Of a DNA stretch of 8,514 nucleotides, positions 1 through 6,401 are shown in pieces. Source of the stretch: Oscillospiraceae bacterium (lineage in GTDB: Bacteria > Bacillota > Clostridia > Oscillospirales > Oscillospiraceae). The notes under the pieces were generated by a model. It saw nothing but the letters and a program-made list of their open reading frames with translations, searched no databases and was not told where the DNA came from. The stretch covers positions 1-8,514 of the forward strand of contig JAISKY010000080.1 in NCBI GenBank assembly GCA_031260745.1. Reading direction: 5' to 3'. Position numbers and translations under genes: made by a program. Numbering within the stretch: the first letter of the stretch is position 1; each line of letters starts with the position of its first letter.

Positions 1-19
1 TAAAAATTAAAAAAAGCTC

Positions 20-48
20 TTGACAAACGCGAAAAGATGTGTTATACT
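20..48 (+). promoter_or_regulatory. Sigma-70/SigA-type promoter of the corrinoid operon
   Basis: A perfect -35 box TTGACA (20-25) is followed after 17 bp by TATACT (43-48), one mismatch from TATAAT. The -10 is preceded by TG (40-41), giving an extended -10. A poly-A tract at 10-15 could act as an UP-like element. Transcription should start near 55, leaving a leader of about 127 nt before the first gene. A vegetative promoter this strong suggests that regulation acts through the downstream palindrome and leader hairpin. The start point is predicted, not measured. Confidence 0.85.
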
Positions 49-56
49 TCGTTCAA

Positions 57-80
57 ATATAAAACATACCTGTTTTATAT
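57..80. promoter_or_regulatory. Palindromic operator candidate at the transcription start
   Basis: Perfect inverted repeat with arms ATATAAAACA (57-66) and TGTTTTATAT (71-80) and a 4-nt spacer (TACC). It begins about 2 nt after the predicted transcription start of the 20-48 promoter. A dimeric repressor bound here would block initiation or clearance. The size and symmetry suit TetR-, GntR- or MarR-type regulators, but no regulator gene lies in the window, so the protein is unknown. As RNA it could also form a hairpin at the 5' end of the transcript. No U-run follows, so it is not a terminator. Confidence 0.6.
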
Positions 81-93
81 GATATATCACTTT

Positions 94-109
94 AATATGT
101 TAACACATT
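94..109. promoter_or_regulatory. Imperfect palindrome in the leader (possible second operator)
   Basis: A 16-bp near-palindrome centred on GTTAAC (99-104), with 7 of 8 base-pair positions complementary and one A/C mismatch at 97/106. It lies 14 nt downstream of the stronger palindrome at 57-80, in a very AT-rich stretch, so chance symmetry is possible. It could be a second binding site for the same or another regulator. The half-site differs from that of the first palindrome, which argues against simple duplication. Confidence 0.3.
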
Positions 110-117
110 GACCGGAC

Positions 118-165
118 AACCGGAAATTGAGCGAACTTACCGCAAAATTTCCGGTTTATTTTTTT
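118..165 (+). terminator. Leader terminator-like hairpin (candidate attenuator)
   Basis: A perfect 11-bp stem pairs AACCGGAAATT (118-128) with AATTTCCGGTT (146-156). Inside the 17-nt loop a GCG/CGC pairing (131-133 with 141-143) can extend the helix. The stem is followed by A and then seven Ts (159-165), which is intrinsic-terminator architecture. The T-run ends directly against AGGAGGT (166-172), the ribosome site of the first gene at 182. Because a strong promoter lies upstream at 20-48, this hairpin falls within the operon's own leader and could stop transcription before the genes. A small competing hairpin, CCGG-ACAA-CCGG (112-123), would sequester bases of the left arm. That is a possible but weak antiterminator. 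No B12-box-like element was seen. Confidence 0.6.
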
Positions 166-181
166 AGGAGGTACATAGATT

Positions 182-844
182 ATGAGCTCACGCGAAAATG
201 AACTACAGCAGTTGCTTTCCGATTCCGTATTTGATATGGACGAGGACAAAGCCGCCGAATACTCCAATTCCGTTGTTTCGGAGGGCTTTGACGCTTATGC
301 CGCTATTGACCGGGGATTGGCGCACGGTATGGACAGAGCCGGAAAGCTCTTTGAGGACGGCGAGTATTTTGTACCGGAACTTATACTCTGTTCCGACGCG
401 ATGTATACCGGACTTGATATTCTCAAGCCGCACCTGAAACAGGACGAACACTCACGTAAGTTTAAGGCGGTTATCGGCGTTATCGAGGGCGATACTCACG
501 ACATCGGTAAGAACCTTGTGAAAATAATGACCGAAGCCGGCGGGCTTGACCTTATCGACCTTGGACGCGACGTTCCTCCGCTGACGTTCGTTGAACGCGC
601 GGAAGCCGAAAACGCGGAGCTTATCCTAATCTCCACGCTTATGACCACTACAATGGCGGGTATGGAAAAAGTCGTACAGTTGCTTGACGAGCGCGGAACT
701 CGTAATCGTTTCAAAATTATGGTAGGCGGCGGACCCGTTTCCGCAGCGTTCGCGAAGAAAATTGGCGCGGACGGTTACGCTAAAAACGCCGCCGAAGCCG
801 TCAGACTGGCTAAATCACTGCTTGGAATCGAGGTAAGCGAATAA
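182..844 (+). CDS. Corrinoid (cobalamin)-binding methyltransferase protein, MtaC/MtbC/MtvC type
   Basis: A 220-residue cytoplasmic corrinoid carrier that shuttles a methyl group between two methyltransferases. Residues 1-88 form the helical cap domain (B12-binding type 2), with the typical run LFEDGEYFVPEL near 57-67. Residues 94-217 form the Rossmann-like B12-binding domain. D104-T-H106-D-I-G109 is the DxHxxG signature, in which the histidine is the lower cobalt ligand. S151-L153 and the glycine cluster 182-184 are the other conserved nucleotide-loop contacts. The length matches the stand-alone family (about 210-220 residues). The start is fixed by AGGAGGT at 166-172, 9 nt upstream. The stop overlaps the next start by one base (TAATG), so it is translationally coupled to a URO-D methyltransferase, its likely partner. 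Family assignment is firm; the substrate is not determinable from this protein. Confidence 0.96.
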   Translation: MSSRENELQQLLSDSVFDMDEDKAAEYSNSVVSEGFDAYAAIDRGLAHGMDRAGKLFEDGEYFVPELILCSDAMYTGLDILKPHLKQDEHSRKFKAVIGVIEGDTHDIGKNLVKIMTEAGGLDLIDLGRDVPPLTFVERAEAENAELILISTLMTTTMAGMEKVVQLLDERGTRNRFKIMVGGGPVSAAFAKKIGADGYAKNAAEAVRLAKSLLGIEVSE

Positions 845-1890
845 TGAGTCAAACATCTAAACAGGTTATTGATAACGTAATAAACCGTGTCGCTCCTGAC
901 CGTCTGCCGTCCAGCTTCAGCGCGCAGTCTATCGTTATACGCCAAAAGGGTTATACCCTGGAAGAATTCTGGAACTTGCCGCCTGACGAGCAAGCCCAGA
1001 TTAACTACGACCTTACCAAAGACTACGGCGGCGATTACCTTCACGCCGGATTCAACGGAACACTGGTCGTCGGGGCGTTGGGCGGCAATGTTAAATTCCG
1101 CGAACACGGCTCACCGGACGTTGAAGAACCGCTGATTAACAGTATTTCAGAGCTTGACAAAATAGACATTTCCAAAATCAAGGATTACTTTTACTACAAG
1201 CAATCCATAGACGCCGCGAAACGCACGGTGGAACTCGCAAACGGCGAGTACAACATCATCGTCGGCTCGTGGGGGATATTCACCCAGGCAGGATTAATTT
1301 ACGGCGCCGAACCGCTAATGCGCGCGGCGCTTAGGGATAAACCCGCGGTCTACGCCTTACTTGACTTTACGTTTGAGCTTTTCAAGGCGATGCACGAGGA
1401 AGTCATTGATATTGGCGCGACAGTCGGAAGCAGCGGAGACCCGACTTCAAGCGGCGATATGATTTCAAAGCGTACCTTTGAGGAATTTTCACTGCCGTAC
1501 CTCCAAAAGACGTTCGACTGGTTCAAATCGAAAGGTCTGAAAGCCACGTTACATATCTGCGGCGACATCAACGACCGTATTGATTTAATTCCCGATACCC
1601 ATACGGATATTTTATCCGTTGACTACAAAGTAGATATTAACCGCGCCGCAAAAATCCTTGACGGACGCGTCGTAATCGGAGGCAACGTAGACCCCGCGAG
1701 TGTTATTCTTATGGAGGATGCCGAAACGGTTCGCAAAGCGTACGAAAAGATTATCGCTGACCTCGACGGTATACCATACATAGTAATGCCCGGTTGTGGA
1801 ATACCTCAGCATACTCCGTTGGAAAATATCGTCGCGGTCAACGAGCTTGCGCGCTCCACAGTTCCGTCACCATACACAGTCGGGAGGTAA
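844..1890 (+). CDS. URO-D-family corrinoid methyltransferase (probable substrate-side enzyme)
   Basis: A 348-residue protein of the uroporphyrinogen decarboxylase superfamily (TIM barrel), in the branch of zinc-dependent cobalamin methyltransferases rather than heme-pathway HemE. The predicted zinc ligands are visible: H237-I-C239 in the HICGD motif and C318 in PGCGIPQHTPLENI (His-x-Cys-x78-Cys). Zinc in this family activates a thiol, or binds substrate. No N-terminal heme-type URO-D signature was seen. It follows the corrinoid protein with a one-base overlap and has its own GAGGT site (830-834, 9 nt spacing). Being coupled to the corrinoid protein, while a more canonical MtaA-like paralogue lies later in the operon, it is inferred to be methyltransferase I, taking the methyl group from the substrate. 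The roles could be reversed. The N-terminal half (1-130) looks more divergent from MtaA than the C-terminal half and may set substrate choice. Confidence 0.9.
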   Translation: MSQTSKQVIDNVINRVAPDRLPSSFSAQSIVIRQKGYTLEEFWNLPPDEQAQINYDLTKDYGGDYLHAGFNGTLVVGALGGNVKFREHGSPDVEEPLINSISELDKIDISKIKDYFYYKQSIDAAKRTVELANGEYNIIVGSWGIFTQAGLIYGAEPLMRAALRDKPAVYALLDFTFELFKAMHEEVIDIGATVGSSGDPTSSGDMISKRTFEEFSLPYLQKTFDWFKSKGLKATLHICGDINDRIDLIPDTHTDILSVDYKVDINRAAKILDGRVVIGGNVDPASVILMEDAETVRKAYEKIIADLDGIPYIVMPGCGIPQHTPLENIVAVNELARSTVPSPYTVGR

Positions 1891-1893
1891 ACG

Positions 1894-2679
1894 ATGAAGC
1901 GATTCCTAGTCGCCGCGAACAATAAAATGATGGGTTTTTATCTGCTCATCGCGGTGCTTATTCTGTGGCAAATCGCTCCGGCGATGGGTTGGGTAAATCC
2001 GACCTACATACCGGCAATCAGCACGATAGCCTCCGAAAGCGCGGTTATGGGAGCCGGCGCGGTATTCACTCACATCGGAATCAGTTTGCGTCGTGTACTT
2101 CTTGGATTCATCTGTTGCGTAGCCGCCGGATTACCGCTCGCGTTCATACTCGGCGGAGCGATACCGCAAGCCGCGCTGGTACTACGTACGCTAATGCAGT
2201 TCTTGTCGCAGATTCCGGCGTATATCCTCTATCCCGTTATTACGATGATTTGGGGAGTCGGCGAAGGTTCGATTGAGCTTGTAATCTTTTGGGCGGGTTT
2301 TTGGCCGATACTGTTTACAACCATACAAGGCATACAGGACATTGACCCGAAACTGATTCGCGCAGCACAGGCAATGAGCGCAAACCCGTTTTTCCTGTTC
2401 TTCAAGGTTATCATTCCCGCCGTATTCCCGAACATAATGCGCGGTATCCGGCTTGGTATGAGCAACTGTTTCCTAATTCTAATCGGAGCGGAAACTATGG
2501 GCGGCAAAGAGGGACTTGGCTGGCTGATTTCCAATTCGACGCGTATGGCAAAGATTAACCGCGTATACCTCGGGGCGTTCCTTGCCGCGATTCTCGGCTT
2601 CGCGCTGAACTTCGCGATGCAGAAACTTGAAAGCAGGGTCACGAAATGGAAAGAAGTACCGGAGGAAGCTGAAATATGA
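1894..2679 (+). CDS. ABC transporter permease, SsuC/TauC/ThiX-like (first of pair)
   Basis: A 261-residue inner-membrane permease of the binding-protein-dependent family (BPD_transp_1) that imports nitrate, sulfonates, taurine or thiamine pyrimidines in characterised relatives. Hydrophobic stretches lie near 14-31, 66-98, 106-121, 127-145, 188-203 and 225-242, matching the usual six-helix plan. The cytoplasmic EAA loop that docks on the ATPase is at about 155-182 (IRAAQAMSANPFF...IIPAVFPNI). The normally conserved glycine is serine here (S162). GGGAGG at 1882-1887, 6 nt before the ATG, fixes the start. The gap after the preceding stop is 3 nt, and the stop overlaps the next permease gene by 4 nt. 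No ATPase gene is present in the window. Fold and family are secure; the transported compound is unknown. Confidence 0.93.
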   Translation: MKRFLVAANNKMMGFYLLIAVLILWQIAPAMGWVNPTYIPAISTIASESAVMGAGAVFTHIGISLRRVLLGFICCVAAGLPLAFILGGAIPQAALVLRTLMQFLSQIPAYILYPVITMIWGVGEGSIELVIFWAGFWPILFTTIQGIQDIDPKLIRAAQAMSANPFFLFFKVIIPAVFPNIMRGIRLGMSNCFLILIGAETMGGKEGLGWLISNSTRMAKINRVYLGAFLAAILGFALNFAMQKLESRVTKWKEVPEEAEI

Positions 2680-3446
2680 ATACTAAAATTAAACGCTTCA
2701 TAATTTCGCTAATCCCTCTGCTCGCGTTCTTTGTATTTTGGGAAATCGGTTCACACTACGCTCCGCGCGGAGTGTTGAAGCCGCCGAGCGAAATCGTTAT
2801 CGCGACGTTGGGCGCTATGTTCAGTCCGAAAGAGCAACTCGCGTACAACTCGCTGATAAGTTTCGGACGCATCGGAATGGGATTCGCGTTAGCGTTAGTC
2901 GTCGGCAACATTTTAGGGTTCCTGTTAGGCACGTATTTCCAAAACCTAGAGCGTTTGTTTATGCCGTTTTTCAAAATCTGCGAAAAACTAAATCCGTTCG
3001 CGTTGATTCCGATATTTATGATATTCTTCGGAATTGATACGAAAGAGAAAGTCGCGGGAGTATTTTGGGCGTGCGTCTGGCCGATAATTACCAGCACTCA
3101 GGAAGCGGCGAAAAGCGTTGACCCGAAACTACTCCGAGCCGCCAGAGCAATGGGCGCGAGCCGCGCGAAAGTATTCTTCAGCGTCATTTTCCCGTACGTA
3201 CTGCCGAGTATCTTCACCGGACTAAAGCTCGCGATTCGCGTCGCGTTCTTTATGATAGTCGCGGCGGAAACCTTCGGAGCGTCGTCCGGATTAGGTTGGT
3301 TCTACACCCGCAAACAGGCAATGTACAATTTGAATCTTGTTTACGGCTCGGTACTTTACATTACAGGATTGGCAATCCTGCTCAACTACGTATTTTCAAA
3401 GCTGGAAAAACATTTTCTCGCTTGGAAAGAAGCGGTATTCCGCTAA
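2676..3446 (+). CDS. ABC transporter permease, SsuC/TauC/ThiX-like (second of pair)
   Basis: A 256-residue membrane permease of the same family as its upstream neighbour. Hydrophobic segments lie near 8-25, 66-86, 107-120, 127-140, 186-198 and 222-240. Its EAA loop is canonical: LRAARAMGASRAKVFF (153-168) followed by VIFPYVLPSI (170-179), with glycine at 160. The start ATG overlaps the preceding TGA in ATGA (2676-2679), with GGAGG at 2661-2665, so translation is coupled. Two distinct permeases in tandem suggest a heterodimeric channel rather than the homodimer typical of SsuC. A binding-protein gene follows 24 nt later. It is probably part of the same importer; the substrate is not identifiable. 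Confidence 0.93.
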   Translation: MNTKIKRFIISLIPLLAFFVFWEIGSHYAPRGVLKPPSEIVIATLGAMFSPKEQLAYNSLISFGRIGMGFALALVVGNILGFLLGTYFQNLERLFMPFFKICEKLNPFALIPIFMIFFGIDTKEKVAGVFWACVWPIITSTQEAAKSVDPKLLRAARAMGASRAKVFFSVIFPYVLPSIFTGLKLAIRVAFFMIVAAETFGASSGLGWFYTRKQAMYNLNLVYGSVLYITGLAILLNYVFSKLEKHFLAWKEAVFR

Positions 3447-3470
3447 TAAAAAATAAGGAGATTAACCCCT

Positions 3471-4553
3471 ATGAAACCGAACAAAAACACGTTAGCAAGA
3501 CTGTTCGCAGTCGTGACGATTATCGCGCTTACAGTAGCGCTGTTCGCGGCTTGTAGCAATAACAGCGGTACGGCGGCGACGAACGCGCCGACTTCGGCTC
3601 CCGCCGGCGGCGACTCAACACAGGCTCCCGCCACGAACGCGGAACTTATCACGATACATTCGTCCAGTCGTCTTGAATGTACGTCCACCCCGTTCGTACT
3701 TGCCGAAAAACTCGGATTCTTCGCCGAGGAAGGCCTAAAAATTGAGTACACCGGAGAAATCCCGGCAGGTTCTAACGACCTTTCTACCGTGCTTAACGGT
3801 ACAAACGACGTTCTCACAACTCACCCGAACACGTTCGCGACTTGGGTAAACGAGGGCGCTGCGGTCAAGACAGTTGCGCTTGACATCGTTGACCCGCCGA
3901 AGGACGCTGACCCCGCGCTGCGCCACATGCGTCTGTACGCGACCAACGCGCAAATCAACTCGCTTGCCGACTTAGCAAACTACAAGCAGGGACAAAAAAT
4001 CAAAGTTAACGGAACTGTTCCGTCCTGCTCCAGTTTCATACTAAATTCGATATTTGAAAACGCCGGAATCAGCAGCGACCGTCTTGAGTGGGTTCTCGCG
4101 GACTCCACCGCCGCGGCGTTGCAGGCGTTGGAACAAGGCGACCTTGACGTAGTATTCATTCACCCGCCGTTCTATTATATCGCGGAGCAAAATGGTTACA
4201 AACTAATCGCCGACAGCTTTGACGCCGGTTTAGGAGCCGCTGCGGGTACGTACTTCATCGTATTCAGCGAGGACTACATCGCGAAATATCCGGATAACGT
4301 ACAGCACTTTATCAACGCTTTCAAAAAAGCTCACGTATACGCTAACGAGCATCCGGAAGAAGCCGCCGCGTTAACACAGGAACACATTCAACAGGAAGTC
4401 AGGGCGACCCACTACTACTATACTGACGACGGAATCCCGCGCAGTTATGTACAGCCGTGGATTGACGACCTTGTTTCCGCGGGAGCGCTTGACGAAGGTT
4501 CGATTACGGTTGACGACCTCGTAACATTCCAGTTCGAGAAAGAACTTCCGTAA
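3471..4553 (+). CDS. ABC substrate-binding lipoprotein, NMT1/SsuA/TauA-like
   Basis: A 360-residue extracytoplasmic binding protein. Residues 1-28 are a lipoprotein signal peptide: positive start, hydrophobic 11-27 and lipobox LFAAC with lipidation at C28. Residues 29-56 form a low-complexity Asn/Ala/Thr/Ser/Pro linker to the membrane, typical of Gram-positive lipoproteins. From about 58 the periplasmic-binding type 2 fold of the NMT1/SsuA kind begins, with the characteristic AEKLGFFAEEGLKIEY (78-93), a second-lobe loop VNGTVPSCSSFIL (179-191) and QALEQGDLDVVFI (218-230). AAGGAG at 3455-3460 precedes the ATG by 10 nt. It is the specificity component of the importer formed with the two upstream permeases. 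Relatives bind nitrate, sulfonates, taurine or thiamine-precursor pyrimidines, so the ligand here is open. C70 and C186, both in loops expected near the ligand, are notable. Confidence 0.93.
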   Translation: MKPNKNTLARLFAVVTIIALTVALFAACSNNSGTAATNAPTSAPAGGDSTQAPATNAELITIHSSSRLECTSTPFVLAEKLGFFAEEGLKIEYTGEIPAGSNDLSTVLNGTNDVLTTHPNTFATWVNEGAAVKTVALDIVDPPKDADPALRHMRLYATNAQINSLADLANYKQGQKIKVNGTVPSCSSFILNSIFENAGISSDRLEWVLADSTAAALQALEQGDLDVVFIHPPFYYIAEQNGYKLIADSFDAGLGAAAGTYFIVFSEDYIAKYPDNVQHFINAFKKAHVYANEHPEEAAALTQEHIQQEVRATHYYYTDDGIPRSYVQPWIDDLVSAGALDEGSITVDDLVTFQFEKELP

Positions 4554-4578
4554 GTCCGAAACAAAACAGTTAAATTTT

Positions 4579-4608
4579 GGGTGGGAGCGCCGAATCGCGC
4601 TCCCGCCC
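4579..4608 (+). promoter_or_regulatory. Strong intercistronic hairpin after the binding-protein gene
   Basis: A 12-bp stem with one T-G wobble pairs 4579-4590 with 4597-4608 around a 6-nt loop (CGAATC). The inner 8 bp (GGGAGCGC / GCGCTCCC) are perfect and very GC-rich. The only T-run (4629-4634) begins 20 nt after the stem and touches the next start codon, so this is not a standard intrinsic terminator. It lies in the largest gap of the cluster (81 nt), between the binding-protein gene and the DUF1638 gene. Such structures commonly protect upstream mRNA from 3' exonucleases and raise binding-protein output; that role is inferred. Partial termination is the alternative. Confidence 0.65.
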
Positions 4609-4634
4609 CCAAAGGTTTCTATATAGGGTTTTTT

Positions 4635-5393
4635 ATGAACATAAAAATTATCTCGTGCAAAATATTCTACCGTGAAATCGCGTTGCTGACTTCGCAGTCG
4701 GAACATTACTACGACGTTACTTTTTTGCGTCAGGGTTTGCACTCGAATCCGAAGAAACTCGGAGAAATTCTCCGCTCGGAGATTGACTCCGTAGACGGCG
4801 GCGACGATATTCACACGAATTACCCGCCGGACGGCGGCGAGTTCGACGCGATTCTGCTGGGATACGCGCTTTGTTCCAATTGCGTGGAGGACGTAAGTTC
4901 GTCACGCTATCCGCTTGTAATACCGAGAGCGCACGATTGCATTTCCTTATTCCTCGGTTCGCGTGAAAAGTACAGCGACTACTTTTTCGCGAACAAAGGC
5001 ACATTCTGGTGCAATACCTCGTGGGCGGAGAATAGCTTTATCCCCGATGAGCGTCACCGCGAAGCGGAATTTGAGGCGCTCAAAAAGCGGCGCGGTGAAA
5101 CCGCCGCCCGTAAATTGCTTAACGCGTCCGAGCAATGGAAAGACAACTACACCAACGCCGCTTTTATCCGTTGGGACGAATACGGCGAACTTGCTTCGCA
5201 ATCCGAAGCGGAGCGCCGCTGCCGCGATTGCGCCGAATATAACAACTGGAATTTTGACCTGTTACGCGGCGACAGTTCGTTTATGCGGGATTTCCTCAAC
5301 GGACGATGGGACGACGAGCGTTTTCTCGTCGTTCCGCCGAATCACAAAGTTACATTGACTTATGACGAAAGGCTTATTGACTATGCGGAATGA
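4635..5393 (+). CDS. DUF1638 domain protein of unknown function
   Basis: A 252-residue soluble protein covered almost entirely by the DUF1638 domain. Recognisable blocks are MNIKIISCKIFYREI (1-15), LRQGLHSNPKKL (31-42), FDAILLGYALCSNC (70-83), YPLVIPRAHDCISLFLGSREKY (92-113) and KGTFWCNTSW (121-130). Conserved-looking polar residues C8, E14, H36, C80, H100, D101 and C102 suggest a ligand or metal site. Additional cysteines C83, C126 and the C196-R-D-C199 pair are present. The start was placed at 4635 because the family N-terminus begins there and AGGG (4625-4628) lies 6 nt upstream. A GTG in frame at 4581 would start inside the 4579-4608 hairpin. It overlaps the next gene by 11 nt, tying it to the MtaA-like methyltransferase. 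DUF1638 genes are known neighbours of corrinoid methyltransferase genes, but no biochemical role is established. Confidence 0.88.
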   Translation: MNIKIISCKIFYREIALLTSQSEHYYDVTFLRQGLHSNPKKLGEILRSEIDSVDGGDDIHTNYPPDGGEFDAILLGYALCSNCVEDVSSSRYPLVIPRAHDCISLFLGSREKYSDYFFANKGTFWCNTSWAENSFIPDERHREAEFEALKKRRGETAARKLLNASEQWKDNYTNAAFIRWDEYGELASQSEAERRCRDCAEYNNWNFDLLRGDSSFMRDFLNGRWDDERFLVVPPNHKVTLTYDERLIDYAE

Positions 5394-6399
5394 TACTTCC
5401 CCCAAAGAGCGTCTATTGCGAAAACTGAACGGACAGACTACAGACCGTCCGCCCGTTATTTGCCCCGGCGGTATGATGAACGCCGCCATTGTTGACGTTA
5501 TGACCGAAACCGGACATACGCTTCCCGGAGGTCACAGTGACGCGGAAACAATGTCCGCGCTGGCTCGCGGCGTATCCGAGCTTACGGGTTTTGAGAACTA
5601 CGGCGCGCCGTTTTGTATGACGGTCGAAGCGGAAGCGCTCGGCAGTGAGATTGATTTCGGTACGCTGTCCTGCGAACCTAAGATTAAAACGGAGCGTTTC
5701 GCTAATGTCGCGGATTTTTCACTGTTATCGCCACGCGCGGAGCGCGACGGACGCGTCCGTACTGTCGCCGACGCGCTTAACTCGTTGTCAGGCGGCGATA
5801 CTCCGGTAATCGGTAGCGTCACGGGACCAATCAGCACCGCCGCGTCGCTCGTTGACCCTATGACGTTCCTGAAACAGCTTCGCAAAGACCGCGAGAATGC
5901 TCACCGCGTTATAGACCAAGTTACGGACTGGCTGATTGGCTACGCTCAAATCTTGATTGACAGCGGAGCGGACGTAATCTCAATCGCCGACCCAACCGCG
6001 ACGGGCGAAATTCTCGGACCTAAGATGTTCGAGGAATACGCTTTACGTTACCTGAATAAACTCGCCGACGCGATTCACGCCGCGAACCGTCCGGTTATTA
6101 TTCACATCTGCGGTAAACTGGACGCGGTATCCGCGCTGACCGCTCAACTTCACGGCAACGCGCTGAGTACCGACGCGATGGTTAGCTTGAAGTCAATCAA
6201 GGAAACCTACCCCGACGTAACGACTATGGGCAATCTAAGTACGTTTCTGTTACAGGACGCGGAACCGGAGCGCGTACTTCGCGGAACCGAAGTTCTGCTT
6301 CGCGACGGCGTTGATATAATCGCGCCCGCCTGCGGGCTTAGTACGTCAACCCCGCTCGCGAACATCAGAGCGTTTACCTCGCGCGTAAAGGAGGCATAA
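5383..6399 (+). CDS. MtaA/CmuA-family (URO-D superfamily) methylcobamide methyltransferase
   Basis: A 338-residue protein close to the MtaA/MtbA/CmuA group, enzymes that move methyl from methyl-corrinoid to a thiol or related acceptor. SPKERLLRKLNGQTTDRPPV (6-25) is the typical N-terminus. H241-I-C243 in IIHICGK and C317 in APACGLSTSTPLANIRA give the zinc site His-x-Cys-x73-Cys. The C-terminal APxCGL...TPLxNI block is strongly MtaA-like. The ATG at 5383 was chosen over one seven codons upstream (5362): GAAAGG (5367-5372) sits 10 nt before it and homology begins there. It overlaps the DUF1638 gene by 11 nt, and a GTG two bases after its stop begins the activator gene. Inferred role: methyltransferase II, passing methyl to tetrahydrofolate or a thiol. 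Coenzyme M is less likely in a bacterium. It is a diverged paralogue of the product of 844-1890. Confidence 0.92.
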   Translation: MRNDTSPKERLLRKLNGQTTDRPPVICPGGMMNAAIVDVMTETGHTLPGGHSDAETMSALARGVSELTGFENYGAPFCMTVEAEALGSEIDFGTLSCEPKIKTERFANVADFSLLSPRAERDGRVRTVADALNSLSGGDTPVIGSVTGPISTAASLVDPMTFLKQLRKDRENAHRVIDQVTDWLIGYAQILIDSGADVISIADPTATGEILGPKMFEEYALRYLNKLADAIHAANRPVIIHICGKLDAVSALTAQLHGNALSTDAMVSLKSIKETYPDVTTMGNLSTFLLQDAEPERVLRGTEVLLRDGVDIIAPACGLSTSTPLANIRAFTSRVKEA

Positions 6400-6401
6400 C
6401 C

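Noticed and set aside
118..165. Terminator belonging to a gene upstream of the window
   Set aside because: A near-consensus plus-strand promoter at 20-48 lies before it, and the T-run is flush with the ribosome site of the first gene, so it is in that gene's leader. No coding sequence is seen between 1 and 181.
1..181. Cobalamin riboswitch in the leader
   Set aside because: The leader from the predicted start is only about 127 nt, shorter than that riboswitch class, and no B12-box-like core was found. Simple hairpins explain the structure seen.
844..1890. Heme-pathway uroporphyrinogen decarboxylase (HemE)
   Set aside because: The zinc-type His-x-Cys...Cys motif and coupling to a corrinoid protein mark a methyltransferase, and no other heme or porphyrin genes are nearby.
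2229..2642. Long antisense open frames opposite the permease and other genes
   Set aside because: They mirror strongly supported plus-strand genes, lack ribosome sites and recognisable domains, and have skewed composition expected of reverse-complement frames.
4581..4634. Extended N-terminus of the DUF1638 protein from a GTG at 4581
   Set aside because: The start would lie inside the 4579-4608 hairpin with no ribosome site, and the added 18 residues look unlike the family. The ATG at 4635 begins the conserved N-terminus.
5362..5382. Upstream ATG for the MtaA-like gene adding seven residues
   Set aside because: It has no ribosome site at proper spacing. GAAAGG at 5367-5372 serves the ATG at 5383, where the family-like sequence starts.
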